Source: Alphaproteobacteria bacterium
GTDB taxonomy: Bacteria > Pseudomonadota > Alphaproteobacteria > MPNO01 > VGEU01
Length of the DNA: 49,572 bases
Assembly: GCA_016869145.1 (NCBI GenBank)
Contig: VGEU01000014.1
Span: 1-49,572 of the forward strand
Direction: 5' to 3'
In this document: piece by piece, positions 20,849-29,250 of the stretch
Numbering within the stretch: the stretch's first letter is position 1
Layout of the letters: each line of letters opens with the position of its first letter
The notes under the pieces: generated by a model
The model's database searches: none
What the model was told of the DNA's origin: nothing
Seen by the model: the letters and a program-made list of their open reading frames with translations, nothing else
Program-made: the position numbers and the translations under genes

Positions 20849-20912
20849 CCGAACCCGCCGGTGTGGATCGCCGCCGCCGGAGGCGCGCGTGTCGCGATCG
20901 CGCGCCGTCGCG

Positions 20913-21269
20913 CTACTCCTTCGCCGCGGCCTTCGCCGCCTCTGCCGCGGCCTTCATCCGCTCCTGCGCCTTCTTGCGCGGCATGTTCTTCTTGGTCTGG
21001 GTCGGGATCTTCGGCTTCTCGCCGAGACCGACCTCGGCGAGAAATCGCGCGACGCGATCGCTCGGCAGCGCCCCGACGCCGATCCAGTGCTTGATCCGCT
21101 CGACCTCGAACTTGACGCGGTTCGGGTTCTCGCGCGGCAGCATCGGATCGTAGCTGCCGACATGCTCGATGAAGCGGCCGTCGCGCGGGCTCCGCGAGTC
21201 GGCGACGACGATCCGGTAGAACGGCCGCTTCTTCGCGCCGCCGCGCGTCATGCGGATCTTGAGGCTCAT
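20913..21269 (-). CDS. rpsP: 30S ribosomal protein bS16
   Basis: Small-subunit assembly protein, 118 residues. [20 protein letters not shown] and [16 protein letters not shown] are standard bS16. The C-terminus is extended with Lys/Ala-rich sequence ([19 protein letters not shown]), usual in alphaproteobacteria. It lies 60 bases after ffh and before rimM, the canonical order. Confidence 0.97.
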   Translation of the reverse strand: MSLKIRMTRGGAKKRPFYRIVVADSRSPRDGRFIEHVGSYDPMLPRENPNRVKFEVERIKHWIGVGALPSDRVARFLAEVGLGEKPKIPTQTKKNMPRKKAQERMKAAAEAAKAAAKE

Positions 21270-21329
21270 ATCGGGTTCCTTCTTCTCGTGCCTGTTGTCG
21301 TGTCTCTGGTCGTTGCGCGCGTCGCGCGC

Positions 21330-22682
21330 TCAGTTGCGGGTGAACAGCGACTGGAGGCCGTGGCGCATCAGGCCCTTGTTGCCAAGCTTCTTCATCTGCT
21401 TCATCACGCGCGCCATCTCCTGGTGCTGCTTGAGGAGCTTGTTGACGTCCTGCACCGTGGTGCCGGAGCCTACGGCGATGCGCTGCTTGCGCGAGGCCTT
21501 GATGATGTCGGGGTTGCGGCGCTCCTTCGGCGTCATCGACAGGATGATCGCCTCCTGGCGCGCGATGATGCCGTCGTCGATGCGCGCATTCGCCATCTGC
21601 GACTTGATCTTCTGGACGCCGGGCAGCATGCCCATGAGGCCGGACAGCCCGCCCATCTTGCGCATCTGGCGGAGCTGGGAGAGGAGATCGTCGAAGTCGA
21701 AGCTCCCCTTCTCGAGCTTCGCCGCGATCTTCTCGGCCTCCTTCTGATCGACGACCTCCTGCGCCTTCTCGACCAGGCCGACGACGTCGCCCATGCCGAG
21801 GATGCGGGACGCGATGCGATCGGCCTGAAAGACCTCGAGCGCGTCGACCTTCTCGCCGACGCCGAGGAGCTTGATCGGGACGCCGGTGACCGCGCGCATC
21901 GAGAGCGCCGCGCCGCCGCGCGCATCGCCGTCGACGCGCGTCAGCACGATGCCGGTCGCGCCAACGCGCTCGTGGAAGCTCTTCGCGACGTTGACCGCGT
22001 CTTGGCCGGTCATCGCATCGGCGACGAGGAGCGTCTCGACCGGCTTCACCACGTCGCGCACGCGCGCGACCTCGTCCATCAGCTCGTCGTCGATGTGGAG
22101 CCGGCCGGCGGTATCGAGGATCACGATGTCGTAGCCCTCGAGGCGCGCGGTGTCGATCGCGCGGCGCGCGATGTCGACGGGGCCCTGGCCGGCGACGATA
22201 GGGAGCGTGGCGACGCCGGTCTGGCGGCCGAGGACGGCGAGCTGCTCCTGCGCGGCGGGGCGACGCACGTCGAGCGACGCCATCAGGACCTTCTTCCGCT
22301 CGCGTGACTGGAGGCGGAGCCCGATCTTGGCCGAGGTCGTCGTCTTGCCCGAGCCCTGAAGGCCCACCATCAGGATCGGCAGCGGCGCCGGCGCGGCGAG
22401 GTTGAGGGGCGGTGTCTCCGCGCCGAGTGTCGCGACCAGATGGTCGTTAACGATCTTGACCACCATCTGGCCGGGCGTGACCGAGCGGATCACCGCCTCG
22501 CCGACCGCCTTCTCGCGCACCTGGTCGATGAAGTCCTTGACCACCGGGAGCGCGACGTCAGCCTCGAGGAGCGCGATCCGGATCTCGCGCATCGCCGCGC
22601 CGACATCGGCCTCGGAGAGCGTGCCGCGCTTCCTCAGCCGGTCGAATACGTCGCCGAGCTTGCCGGTCAGGCCTTCGAACAT
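21330..22682 (-). CDS. ffh: Signal recognition particle protein Ffh (SRP54)
   Basis: SRP GTPase that binds signal peptides of nascent membrane proteins and 4.5S RNA. 450 residues: helical N domain (1-90), G domain with P-loop VGLQGSGKTTTSAKI at about 106-121, DVRRPAAQEQL, ILDTAGRLHIDDELM, and GVGEKVDALEVF, then a Met-rich M domain (LSQLRQMRKMGGLSGLMGML, GSGTTVQDVNKLL). Its receptor ftsY is also in this window at 29.2 kb. It heads the rpsP operon, with a candidate promoter and a leader hairpin upstream. Confidence 0.97.
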   Translation of the reverse strand: MFEGLTGKLGDVFDRLRKRGTLSEADVGAAMREIRIALLEADVALPVVKDFIDQVREKAVGEAVIRSVTPGQMVVKIVNDHLVATLGAETPPLNLAAPAPLPILMVGLQGSGKTTTSAKIGLRLQSRERKKVLMASLDVRRPAAQEQLAVLGRQTGVATLPIVAGQGPVDIARRAIDTARLEGYDIVILDTAGRLHIDDELMDEVARVRDVVKPVETLLVADAMTGQDAVNVAKSFHERVGATGIVLTRVDGDARGGAALSMRAVTGVPIKLLGVGEKVDALEVFQADRIASRILGMGDVVGLVEKAQEVVDQKEAEKIAAKLEKGSFDFDDLLSQLRQMRKMGGLSGLMGMLPGVQKIKSQMANARIDDGIIARQEAIILSMTPKERRNPDIIKASRKQRIAVGSGTTVQDVNKLLKQHQEMARVMKQMKKLGNKGLMRHGLQSLFTRN

Positions 22683-22731
22683 CGCCCTCGACGCTCCTCG
22701 AAGTCACCGACCCGGTCGGACCAAACGCAAA

Positions 22732-22764
22732 CGCGCCAGTGCGCGAACCTCGCGGACTGGCGTG
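22732..22764 (-). promoter_or_regulatory. Leader hairpin in the ffh 5' region
   Basis: The inverted repeat CGCCAGT (22734-22740) / ACTGGCG (22756-22762) encloses a second short stem CGCG-AACCT-CGCG, giving a two-tier hairpin about 50 bases before the ffh ATG. No U-tract follows on either strand, so it is not an obvious terminator. It lies downstream of the candidate ffh promoter, so it would be in the 5' leader of the transcript. Confidence 0.5.
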
Positions 22765-22809
22765 CGCCCTCGGGCGCGCGGGGCCGAACCGGGCCAAAGA
22801 TGCGGTGAA

Positions 22810-22837
22810 ATTAGTATTCGCGGCCCCGCGCCGTCAA
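22810..22837 (-). promoter_or_regulatory. Candidate sigma-70 promoter for ffh-rpsP operon
   Basis: On the minus strand TTGACG (22837-22832), a 16-base spacer, then ACTAAT (22815-22810). Five of six and four of six positions match consensus. It lies in the local AT-richer part of the 307-base gap 22683-22989 between the divergent ffh and the PPP-like gene. It predicts a leader of about 120 bases containing the hairpin at 22732-22764. Apart from these two elements I see nothing else in the gap. Confidence 0.45.
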
Positions 22838-22989
22838 GGCGCGGACGGATAGAGCGGGGCGTCGCGACGCGGCGACGGCGGCGCATTCACGGCCGGGTGG
22901 CGGGCGCCGTGACATCGCCGAATCCATCTGCGTCGATGCGGCGATGAATCGCCACTTCTCCACAAGATGTGGTAGAGACATGGCCGGAC

Positions 22990-23808
22990 ATGCACAATTG
23001 CAGCCTTCATTCCGGCAACCCGCGCTTCGCGGTGCTGCGCCGGCCCGGCCGGGTCTGGGCCATCGGCGCGGTGCACGGTGATGCGCGACGCCTGGCCGGG
23101 CTCCATGCAGCGCTCGCCCGGCGGGTGGCGCCCCACGACCGCCTGGTCTATCTCGGCAACGTGCTCGGGCGCGGCCGGTCGATCCCGGACTGCCTCGACG
23201 AGCTCCTCGCGTTCCGCTGCGCCTTCCTCGCCCGCCCCATGGCCTTCGCCGCCGACGTCGCGATGCTGCGCGGCGGACAGGAGGAGATGTGGCAGAAGCT
23301 GTTCGAGCTCCACTTCGCGATCGGCCCGCTCGATGTCCTCAACTGGATGGTCGACCAGGGGCTCGGCGCGACGATCGAGGCCTATGGCGGCCAGGTGCGC
23401 GACGGGCTCAGCGCCGCCCGCCAGGGGCCGATGGCCATCACGCGCTGGACCAACGCGCTCCGCGCCCAGTTCCAGCGCCACGACGGCCACCGCGACTACT
23501 TGAGCGCGCTCCGCCGCGCCGCCTATGCCGATGACGGCTCGCTCCTGTTCGTAAGCGCGGGCCTCGACCCGGAGCGTCCGCTCGACACCCAGAAGGACGC
23601 GTTCTGGTGGTCGGCGCGCAAGTTCGAGGCGATCGACCGGCCCTATGGCGGGTTCCGCCGCATCGTGCGCGGCCTCGACCCCGACCACCGCGGCGTGGTC
23701 GCGACCGACCACACGCTCAGCCTCGATTCCGGCTGCGGCTTCGGCGGCTCGCTCGCCGCCGCCTGCCTCACGCCGGACGGCCGCGTCGCCGAGGTGATTG
23801 AGGTCTAG
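22990..23808 (+). CDS. Degenerate PPP-family (calcineurin-like) phosphatase homologue
   Basis: A 272-residue protein with the layout of bacterial PPP serine/threonine or ApaH-like phosphatases but with most metal ligands changed. GDxHG is GAVHG (26-30, Asp to Ala), GDxxDRG is GNVLGRG (56-62, both Asp lost), and GNHE reads GGQEE in LRGGQEEMW. VHAG is VSAG in FVSAGLDPERPL. The late His motif survives in ATDHTLSLDSG, and the closing GFGGSLAAACL matches the family. It may be a non-catalytic fold or use a different metal site. The start is uncertain: there is no clear ribosome-binding site, and a GTG at 22969 is in frame. Confidence 0.7.
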   Translation: MHNCSLHSGNPRFAVLRRPGRVWAIGAVHGDARRLAGLHAALARRVAPHDRLVYLGNVLGRGRSIPDCLDELLAFRCAFLARPMAFAADVAMLRGGQEEMWQKLFELHFAIGPLDVLNWMVDQGLGATIEAYGGQVRDGLSAARQGPMAITRWTNALRAQFQRHDGHRDYLSALRRAAYADDGSLLFVSAGLDPERPLDTQKDAFWWSARKFEAIDRPYGGFRRIVRGLDPDHRGVVATDHTLSLDSGCGFGGSLAAACLTPDGRVAEVIEV

Positions 23809-23809
23809 C

Positions 23810-24622
23810 CTAGCCCTTGAGGAACGCCGTGATCGCCGCCGCGGTCTCGGCCGGCTTCTCGACCTGCGGGCTGTGGCCGGCACCCTCGATCAGCTGGAGC
23901 CGCGCGTTCGGGAGCCCGGCCGCATAGGCGGTGGCGTGCGCGCGCGGCACCATGCGGTCGGCCTCGCCCCACACGACGAGCGCCGGGCGGTCATAGCGGT
24001 GCAGCCGGTCGCGGAGCGTCCGGTTGTGGAGATAAGGCGGCTTGAAGCCGACCCGCGAGGCGAAGCGGAACGTCTTGTAGCGCTCGAGCTCGGTCTCGAC
24101 GTCGAGGCGGGCATCGGGGAACATCGCCAGGCCGATCGGCGCCTCCGGCGAGGCGAACAGGAGCCGGCGGATCCCCGCGAAATTGGTGCCGTCGACCGGC
24201 TGCACCTCCCAGAAGATGTCGCCGATCGGCTGCTGGCTGACGAAGAGGCCGGTCGCGCCGACCAGCACCAGCCGGTCGAAGCGCTCGCGCCAGCGCACCG
24301 CCATCTCGGCCGCGATCCAGCCGCCGATGCAGCTCCCGACGAGCGTCACCCGCTCGAGGCCGAGCGCATCGATCGTCTCGAGATAGTGGAACGCCACGTC
24401 CTCGATCGTCTCGATGGCGGTGTTCTCGTCCGAGCCGCCGCAGCCCGGATGCGCCGGCGCGATCAGCCGGTGCGATCTGGCGAGCGTGTCGTGGAACGGG
24501 AGCCACACCGTCTGGCCGCCGTGAACGTCGGCGAAGCCGTGCAGATAGAGGACCGGCGGACCGGCGCCGATCTCGGCCACCTGGACCTTGCGCCCCCGCA
24601 CCTCGATCACGCGCCCGGACAT
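23810..24622 (-). CDS. Alpha/beta hydrolase with Cys in the nucleophile position
   Basis: A 270-residue alpha/beta-hydrolase-fold protein. The oxyanion segment is LYLHGF (26-31). The nucleophile elbow reads GSCIGGW (96-102), so the G-x-Nu-x-G position is Cys98 rather than Ser, as in dienelactone hydrolases. VVWGEADRMVP holds the likely acid, and EGAGHSPQVEKP the catalytic His. The substrate is unknown. The gene lies 34 bases after a molybdenum hydroxylase large subunit on the same strand, so it may act on that enzyme's product. It converges with the PPP-like gene one base apart. Confidence 0.85.
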   Translation of the reverse strand: MSGRVIEVRGRKVQVAEIGAGPPVLYLHGFADVHGGQTVWLPFHDTLARSHRLIAPAHPGCGGSDENTAIETIEDVAFHYLETIDALGLERVTLVGSCIGGWIAAEMAVRWRERFDRLVLVGATGLFVSQQPIGDIFWEVQPVDGTNFAGIRRLLFASPEAPIGLAMFPDARLDVETELERYKTFRFASRVGFKPPYLHNRTLRDRLHRYDRPALVVWGEADRMVPRAHATAYAAGLPNARLQLIEGAGHSPQVEKPAETAAAITAFLKG

Positions 24623-24656
24623 GGCCTGCCCCCTTTGTCCTGCTTTCTCGTTCGCG

Positions 24657-26978
24657 TCAATTCACCCGCGCGGCGCGGATCGCCTGCCACACGCGCTCCG
24701 GCGTCGCCGGCATGTCGACATGCGTGACGCCGAGCGGGCCGAGCGCATCGACGATCGCGTTGACGACCGCGGGTGGCGCGCCGACCGTGCCCGCCTCGCC
24801 CGCGCCCTTGACGCCGAGCGGATTGGTCTGGCACGGGACCTGGTTCTCGTCGGTGACGAACGAGCAGAAATCATCGGCGCGCGGCATGCAGTAGTCCATG
24901 AACGAGCCGGACAGGAGCTGGCCGGACGCCTCGTCGAACACGATCGCCTCGCACAGCGCCTGGCCGATGCCCTGCGCCAGACCGCCGTGGATCTGGCCGT
25001 GCAGGAGGAGCGGGTTGAGCGCGAAGCCGACATCGTTGACGGTGGTGAAGCGGACGATCTCGACCTTGCCGGTGTCGAGGTCGACCTCGACCTCGCACAC
25101 CTGGCAGCCGTTCGGGAAGTTGGGCGGGCCACCGAAGGACGCTTCCGCCTCGAGCCCGATGCCGCCCGTTGCGGGCACGCCGAACGGGATCGCGAAGGCG
25201 GTGCCGGCGACCGCCTGGATCGGCACCGCCTTGTCGGTGCCGGCGATGCGGTAGAGCCCGTCCTTGAACTCGATGTCGCCCTCGGCCGCCTCGAGCATGA
25301 AAGCCGCCATCTTGCGGCCCTTCTCGATCACGATATCGGCCGCCGCCTTGAGCGCGGAGCCGCCTTGAGTGCCCGAGCGCGAGCCGAACGTGCCGCGGCC
25401 GAAATTGATCGCGTTGGTGTCGCCCTGGATCAGGCGCACACTCTCGAACGGCACGCCGAGCCAGTCGGAGACGAGCTGGGCGTAGACCGTCTCGTGGCCC
25501 TGGCCGTGACTGAACGTGCCGGCGAGGACGGTGACGGTGCCGCCCGGCTCGAAGCGGATCTCCATCCGCTCGTTGAAGAAGGCCGAGATCTCGATGTAGT
25601 AGCAGAGCCCGATGCCGCGCCGGCGGCCGCGGCGTTCGGATTCGGCGCGCCGCGCGGCGAAGCCGTTCCAGTCGGCGACCGCGAGCGCCTTGTCCATCGT
25701 CGCGGTGAAATCGCCCGAATCGTACATCGTCTCGAGCGAGGTCGTGTACGGCATCGCGGATGCCGGGATGTAGTTCCGCCGCCGCAGCTCGGCCGGCGCG
25801 ATCTTCATCTCGCGCGCCGCCAGGTCGATCAGCCGCTCGAGCTGGTAGATCGCCTCCGGACGCCCGGCGCCGCGATAAGGTGCGAGCGCCTGGGTATGCG
25901 TGAAGACCCCGCGCGTGACGGCGTGGATCAGCGGCACGTGGTAGACGCCGGTCAGCATGCCGAGCCCGGTGATCGCACACACCGCCGCCGCGCTCGACAG
26001 ATAGGCGCCGAGATTCCACGCCATCTCGGCGCGGAGCGCGAGGATGCGCCCGTCCTTGTCGAAGGCGAGCGCGAGATCGGCAATCTGGTCGCGGCCGTGC
26101 TCGTCGGCGAGGTGGGACTCGCTCCGGTCCGCCGTCCAGCGCACCGGCCGACCCACCTTCCGCGTCGCCCAGACGAGGAGCGCGTCCTCGCAGAACAGCG
26201 TGCCCTTCATGCCGAAGCCGCCGCCGACATCGCGCGCGATGACGCGGAAATGGTTCTCCGGCACGCGGAACAGCTCGGCGAGCGCCTGGCGCTGGGCGTG
26301 CGGCATCTGGGTCGAGGTGTAGAGGATCGTCTCGCCGGTGCCGACATCGTGGGTCGCCATGCAGCCGCGCGGCTCCATCGTGTTGGCGCTGACCCGATTG
26401 TTGACGACCGCGAGCCGCGACACGTGGTGGGCGGCGGCGAAGGCGGCGTCGACCGCGAGCTTGTCGCCGCGCGGCAGCGTGAACGAGACGTTGTCCGGCA
26501 CCTCCGGCCACACCGCGGGCGCACCCTTGGCCATGGCGGCGCCGATCGAGCTCGCCGCGGGCAGGATCTCGTAATCGACGTCGACGCGCTCGGCCGCATC
26601 GCGCGCCGCCTCCGGCGTCTCGGCGACCACGATCGCCACCCGGTCGCCGACATGGCGGACGGTCTCGACCAGGAGCGGGCGAAGCGGCTTCGGCACCTCG
26701 GGCCCGGCATGCATGTCGGCCGGCATCACGTGGCAGGCGATGCCGGTGATGCCCGCGGCCGCGATGTCCTTCGCGGTCGCCACCAGGACGACGCCGGGCG
26801 CGGCCGCGGCCGCCCGCGTGTCGATGCGCCGGACGCGGGCGTGGGCATGGGGCGCGCGGACGAAGACCGCGTGGGTCTGGCGCGGCAGCACGATGTCGTC
26901 GACATAGACGCCGCGGCCGGTCAGGAAGCGCGGATCCTCGGAGCGGGGCACGGGCTGGCCGACGCCGAACTTGTTCAT
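24657..26978 (-). CDS. Xanthine dehydrogenase-family molybdenum-binding subunit (first copy)
   Basis: Molybdopterin-cytosine-dinucleotide-type large subunit of the xanthine/aldehyde/CO dehydrogenase family, 773 residues. It starts with VGQPVPRSEDPRFLTGRG. VGGGFGMKG, PYRGAGRPEAIYQLERL, FSHGQGHETVYAQLVSDWLG and the C-terminal GVKGAGEAGTVGAPP with the base Glu are visible. The active-site loop lacks the CoxL AYRCSFR signature, so it is not CO dehydrogenase form I. The usual FAD (CoxM-like) and [2Fe-2S] (CoxS-like) subunits are not adjacent. It is followed by the alpha/beta hydrolase and diverges from dapF. The substrate cannot be assigned. Confidence 0.9.
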   Translation of the reverse strand: MNKFGVGQPVPRSEDPRFLTGRGVYVDDIVLPRQTHAVFVRAPHAHARVRRIDTRAAAAAPGVVLVATAKDIAAAGITGIACHVMPADMHAGPEVPKPLRPLLVETVRHVGDRVAIVVAETPEAARDAAERVDVDYEILPAASSIGAAMAKGAPAVWPEVPDNVSFTLPRGDKLAVDAAFAAAHHVSRLAVVNNRVSANTMEPRGCMATHDVGTGETILYTSTQMPHAQRQALAELFRVPENHFRVIARDVGGGFGMKGTLFCEDALLVWATRKVGRPVRWTADRSESHLADEHGRDQIADLALAFDKDGRILALRAEMAWNLGAYLSSAAAVCAITGLGMLTGVYHVPLIHAVTRGVFTHTQALAPYRGAGRPEAIYQLERLIDLAAREMKIAPAELRRRNYIPASAMPYTTSLETMYDSGDFTATMDKALAVADWNGFAARRAESERRGRRRGIGLCYYIEISAFFNERMEIRFEPGGTVTVLAGTFSHGQGHETVYAQLVSDWLGVPFESVRLIQGDTNAINFGRGTFGSRSGTQGGSALKAAADIVIEKGRKMAAFMLEAAEGDIEFKDGLYRIAGTDKAVPIQAVAGTAFAIPFGVPATGGIGLEAEASFGGPPNFPNGCQVCEVEVDLDTGKVEIVRFTTVNDVGFALNPLLLHGQIHGGLAQGIGQALCEAIVFDEASGQLLSGSFMDYCMPRADDFCSFVTDENQVPCQTNPLGVKGAGEAGTVGAPPAVVNAIVDALGPLGVTHVDMPATPERVWQAIRAARVN

Positions 26979-27162
26979 CGAGACACCCGGTTAACGATGT
27001 CTGGGATGCGGCATGATGGCCAAGACGCCGCTTCCTGTCGAGCCGGACGGAGGCGGCCGCGAAAGGGTGGACTGCGGCCGTGACCGGCGCCTATAAGGGG
27101 CGCAAACGTGCACGCTGTCGACCGGCTTGCCGCATCGCAGCCCTTGAACCGCGCCTCGACAG

Positions 27163-27996
27163 ATGACGGGTATCGCCTTCACGAAGATGCATGGCCTAGG
27201 CAACGACTTCGTCGTCGTCGACGGCCGCGACCGTCCGCTGCCGCTGACGCCGATCCAGGTGCGCGCGGTCGCCGACCGGCACACCGGCGTCGGCTGCGAC
27301 CTCCTGATCGTCGTCGAGCCGGCGCGCTCGGCGGCGGTCGATGCGTTCATGCGCTTCTACAACGCCGACGGGGGCGAGGTGTCGGCCTGCGGCAACGGGA
27401 CGCGCTGCGTTGCCCAGCTCCTGATGGACGAGCTCGGCCGCGATCGCGTCCGGCTCGAGACGCACGCGACCATCATGGCCGCGGCGCGCATGGAGCGCGG
27501 CCTGATCGCGGTCGACATGGGCACGCCCCGGTTCGACTGGCAGGACATCCCGCTCGCGCTGCCCGAGAATACGCTCCACGTCGATCTGATCGACGGCCCG
27601 TTGCACAACCCGGCGGCGGTCAACATGGGCAACCCGCACGCCGTGTTCTTCGTCGCCGACGCCGAGGACATCGACCTCGAGCGCTACGGCCCGGGGCTCG
27701 AGACCCACCGCCTGTTCCCCGAGCGCGCCAATATCGGCATCGCCCAGATCATCACCCGCCGACGCATCCGGCTTCGTGTCTGGGAGCGCGGCGTCGGCAT
27801 TACGCTCGCCTGCGGCACCGGCGCCTGCGCCGCGGCCGTGACCGCCCATCGTCGCGGCCTCACCGAGCGTGCGGTCGATGTCGTGGTCGACGGCGGCGTC
27901 CTCGCGATCGAGTGGCGCGAGGACGACCACGTCATGATGACGGGCCCGGTCGCGACCAGCTTCGCGGGCACGATGGACCGCTCGCTTCTTTCATGA
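27163..27996 (+). CDS. dapF: Diaminopimelate epimerase
   Basis: Cofactor-independent epimerase converting LL- to meso-diaminopimelate for lysine and peptidoglycan. 277 residues. FTKMHGLGNDFVVVD is the diagnostic N-terminus. The two catalytic cysteines are in SACGNGTRC (Cys76) and LACGTGACAAAV (near 220). MGNPHAVFFV and ANIGIAQII are also conserved. The stop overlaps the mtaB ATG by four bases (ATGA). dapF-mtaB-ftsY is a recurrent alphaproteobacterial trio. Confidence 0.97.
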   Translation: MTGIAFTKMHGLGNDFVVVDGRDRPLPLTPIQVRAVADRHTGVGCDLLIVVEPARSAAVDAFMRFYNADGGEVSACGNGTRCVAQLLMDELGRDRVRLETHATIMAAARMERGLIAVDMGTPRFDWQDIPLALPENTLHVDLIDGPLHNPAAVNMGNPHAVFFVADAEDIDLERYGPGLETHRLFPERANIGIAQIITRRRIRLRVWERGVGITLACGTGACAAAVTAHRRGLTERAVDVVVDGGVLAIEWREDDHVMMTGPVATSFAGTMDRSLLS

Positions 27997-29243
27997 GCGA
28001 GCCGCGCGTCATCACCTTCGGCTGCCGACTGAACGCCTTCGAATCGCAGGTCATCCGCCGTCACGCGAAGGCGGCGGGCCTCGCCGACGCGGTGATCGTC
28101 AACACCTGCGCCGTGACGGCGGAGGCGACGCGCCAGGCGCGCCAGACGATCCGCCGCGCGCGGCGCGAGAACCCGGGCGCGCGGATCATCGTCACCGGCT
28201 GTGCCGCGCAGGTCGAGGCGGCGCGCTTCGGCGCGATGCCCGAGGTCGACCTCGTGCTCGGCAACGCCGAGAAGATGAAGGCCGAGAGCTACGCCGCGCT
28301 GGCGCCCGAGCGCATCGTCGTCGACGACATCATGGCCGTGCGCGAGACGGCCGCGCATCTCGTCGAGGGCTTCGACGGCCGCGCGCGCGCCTTCGTCCAG
28401 GTGCAGCAGGGCTGCGACCACCGCTGCACGTTCTGCATCATACCCTACGGGCGCGGCCCCAGCCGGTCGGTCCCGATCGCCGACGTCGTTGCCCAGGTGC
28501 GCAACCTCGTCGCGCGCGGCTGGCGCGAGATCGTGCTGACCGGTGTCGACATCACCGGCTATGGCCGCGATCTCGCCGATGTGCCGACCCTCGGCCGCCT
28601 CGTCGACGCGATCCTCGACGGCGTGCCCGAGCTCGCCCGCCTCCGCCTCTCCTCGCTCGATCCGGTCGAGATCGACGCGGCACTCTTCCGCGCCATCGCC
28701 GAGGAGCCGCGCGTGATGCCGCACGTCCATCTCAGCCTCCAGGCGGGCGACGATCTGGTGCTGAAGCGGATGCGCCGCCGTCACGCGCGCGCGGACGCGA
28801 TCGCGCTCTGCCGCGGGCTCCGCGCCGCGCGGCCGGAGATCGTGTTCGGCGCCGATTTCATCGCCGGCTTCCCGACCGAGACCGAGGCGATGTTCGCGCG
28901 CACGCTCGACCTCGTCGCCGAATGCGACCTCGCGCTCCTCCACGTGTTCCCGTACTCCGAACGCGAGGGAACACCCGCGGCGCGCATGCCGGCGATGCCG
29001 ATGGACATTCGCCGCGAGCGCGCCCGACGGCTCCGCGCTGCCGGCGAGGCGCGTCTTCGCGACCACCTCGACCGGCGCATCGGGACGACGGCCGCGGTCC
29101 TGATCGAGGGCGCCGGCGCGGGCCGAAGCGAGGACTATCTCGCCGTCGCGACCGAGGGTGAGGCGCTCGCACCCGGCACGATCGTAGCGATGACGATCCG
29201 CGCGCGCCGCGATCTCGGCCTTCTCGGCGCCGTCCGTCCGTGA
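27993..29243 (+). CDS. mtaB: tRNA t6A37 methylthiotransferase MtaB
   Basis: Radical-SAM methylthiotransferase, 416 residues, converting t6A to ms2t6A at position 37 of tRNA. The N-terminal UPF0004 domain carries cysteines at 11 (TFGCRLN), 39 (VNTCAVT) and 70 (VTGCAAQ) for the auxiliary cluster. The radical-SAM triad is CDHRCTFC at 141-148. LSSLDPVEI and GADFIAGFPTETE follow, then a C-terminal TRAM domain. The frame is open upstream through dapF, but MSEPRVITFGCRLN is the family start and is coupled to dapF by ATGA. Confidence 0.94.
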   Translation: MSEPRVITFGCRLNAFESQVIRRHAKAAGLADAVIVNTCAVTAEATRQARQTIRRARRENPGARIIVTGCAAQVEAARFGAMPEVDLVLGNAEKMKAESYAALAPERIVVDDIMAVRETAAHLVEGFDGRARAFVQVQQGCDHRCTFCIIPYGRGPSRSVPIADVVAQVRNLVARGWREIVLTGVDITGYGRDLADVPTLGRLVDAILDGVPELARLRLSSLDPVEIDAALFRAIAEEPRVMPHVHLSLQAGDDLVLKRMRRRHARADAIALCRGLRAARPEIVFGADFIAGFPTETEAMFARTLDLVAECDLALLHVFPYSEREGTPAARMPAMPMDIRRERARRLRAAGEARLRDHLDRRIGTTAAVLIEGAGAGRSEDYLAVATEGEALAPGTIVAMTIRARRDLGLLGAVRP

Positions 29244-29250
29244 ACCGCCG

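Noticed and set aside
22732-22764. Small SRP RNA (ffs) beside ffh
   Set aside because: The hairpin lacks the conserved SRP apical domain sequence and is too short.
24588-27083. 831-codon open frame on the plus strand opposite the Mo-hydroxylase gene
   Set aside because: It has no recognisable motif and is the complement of a strongly conserved gene; this is a composition artefact.
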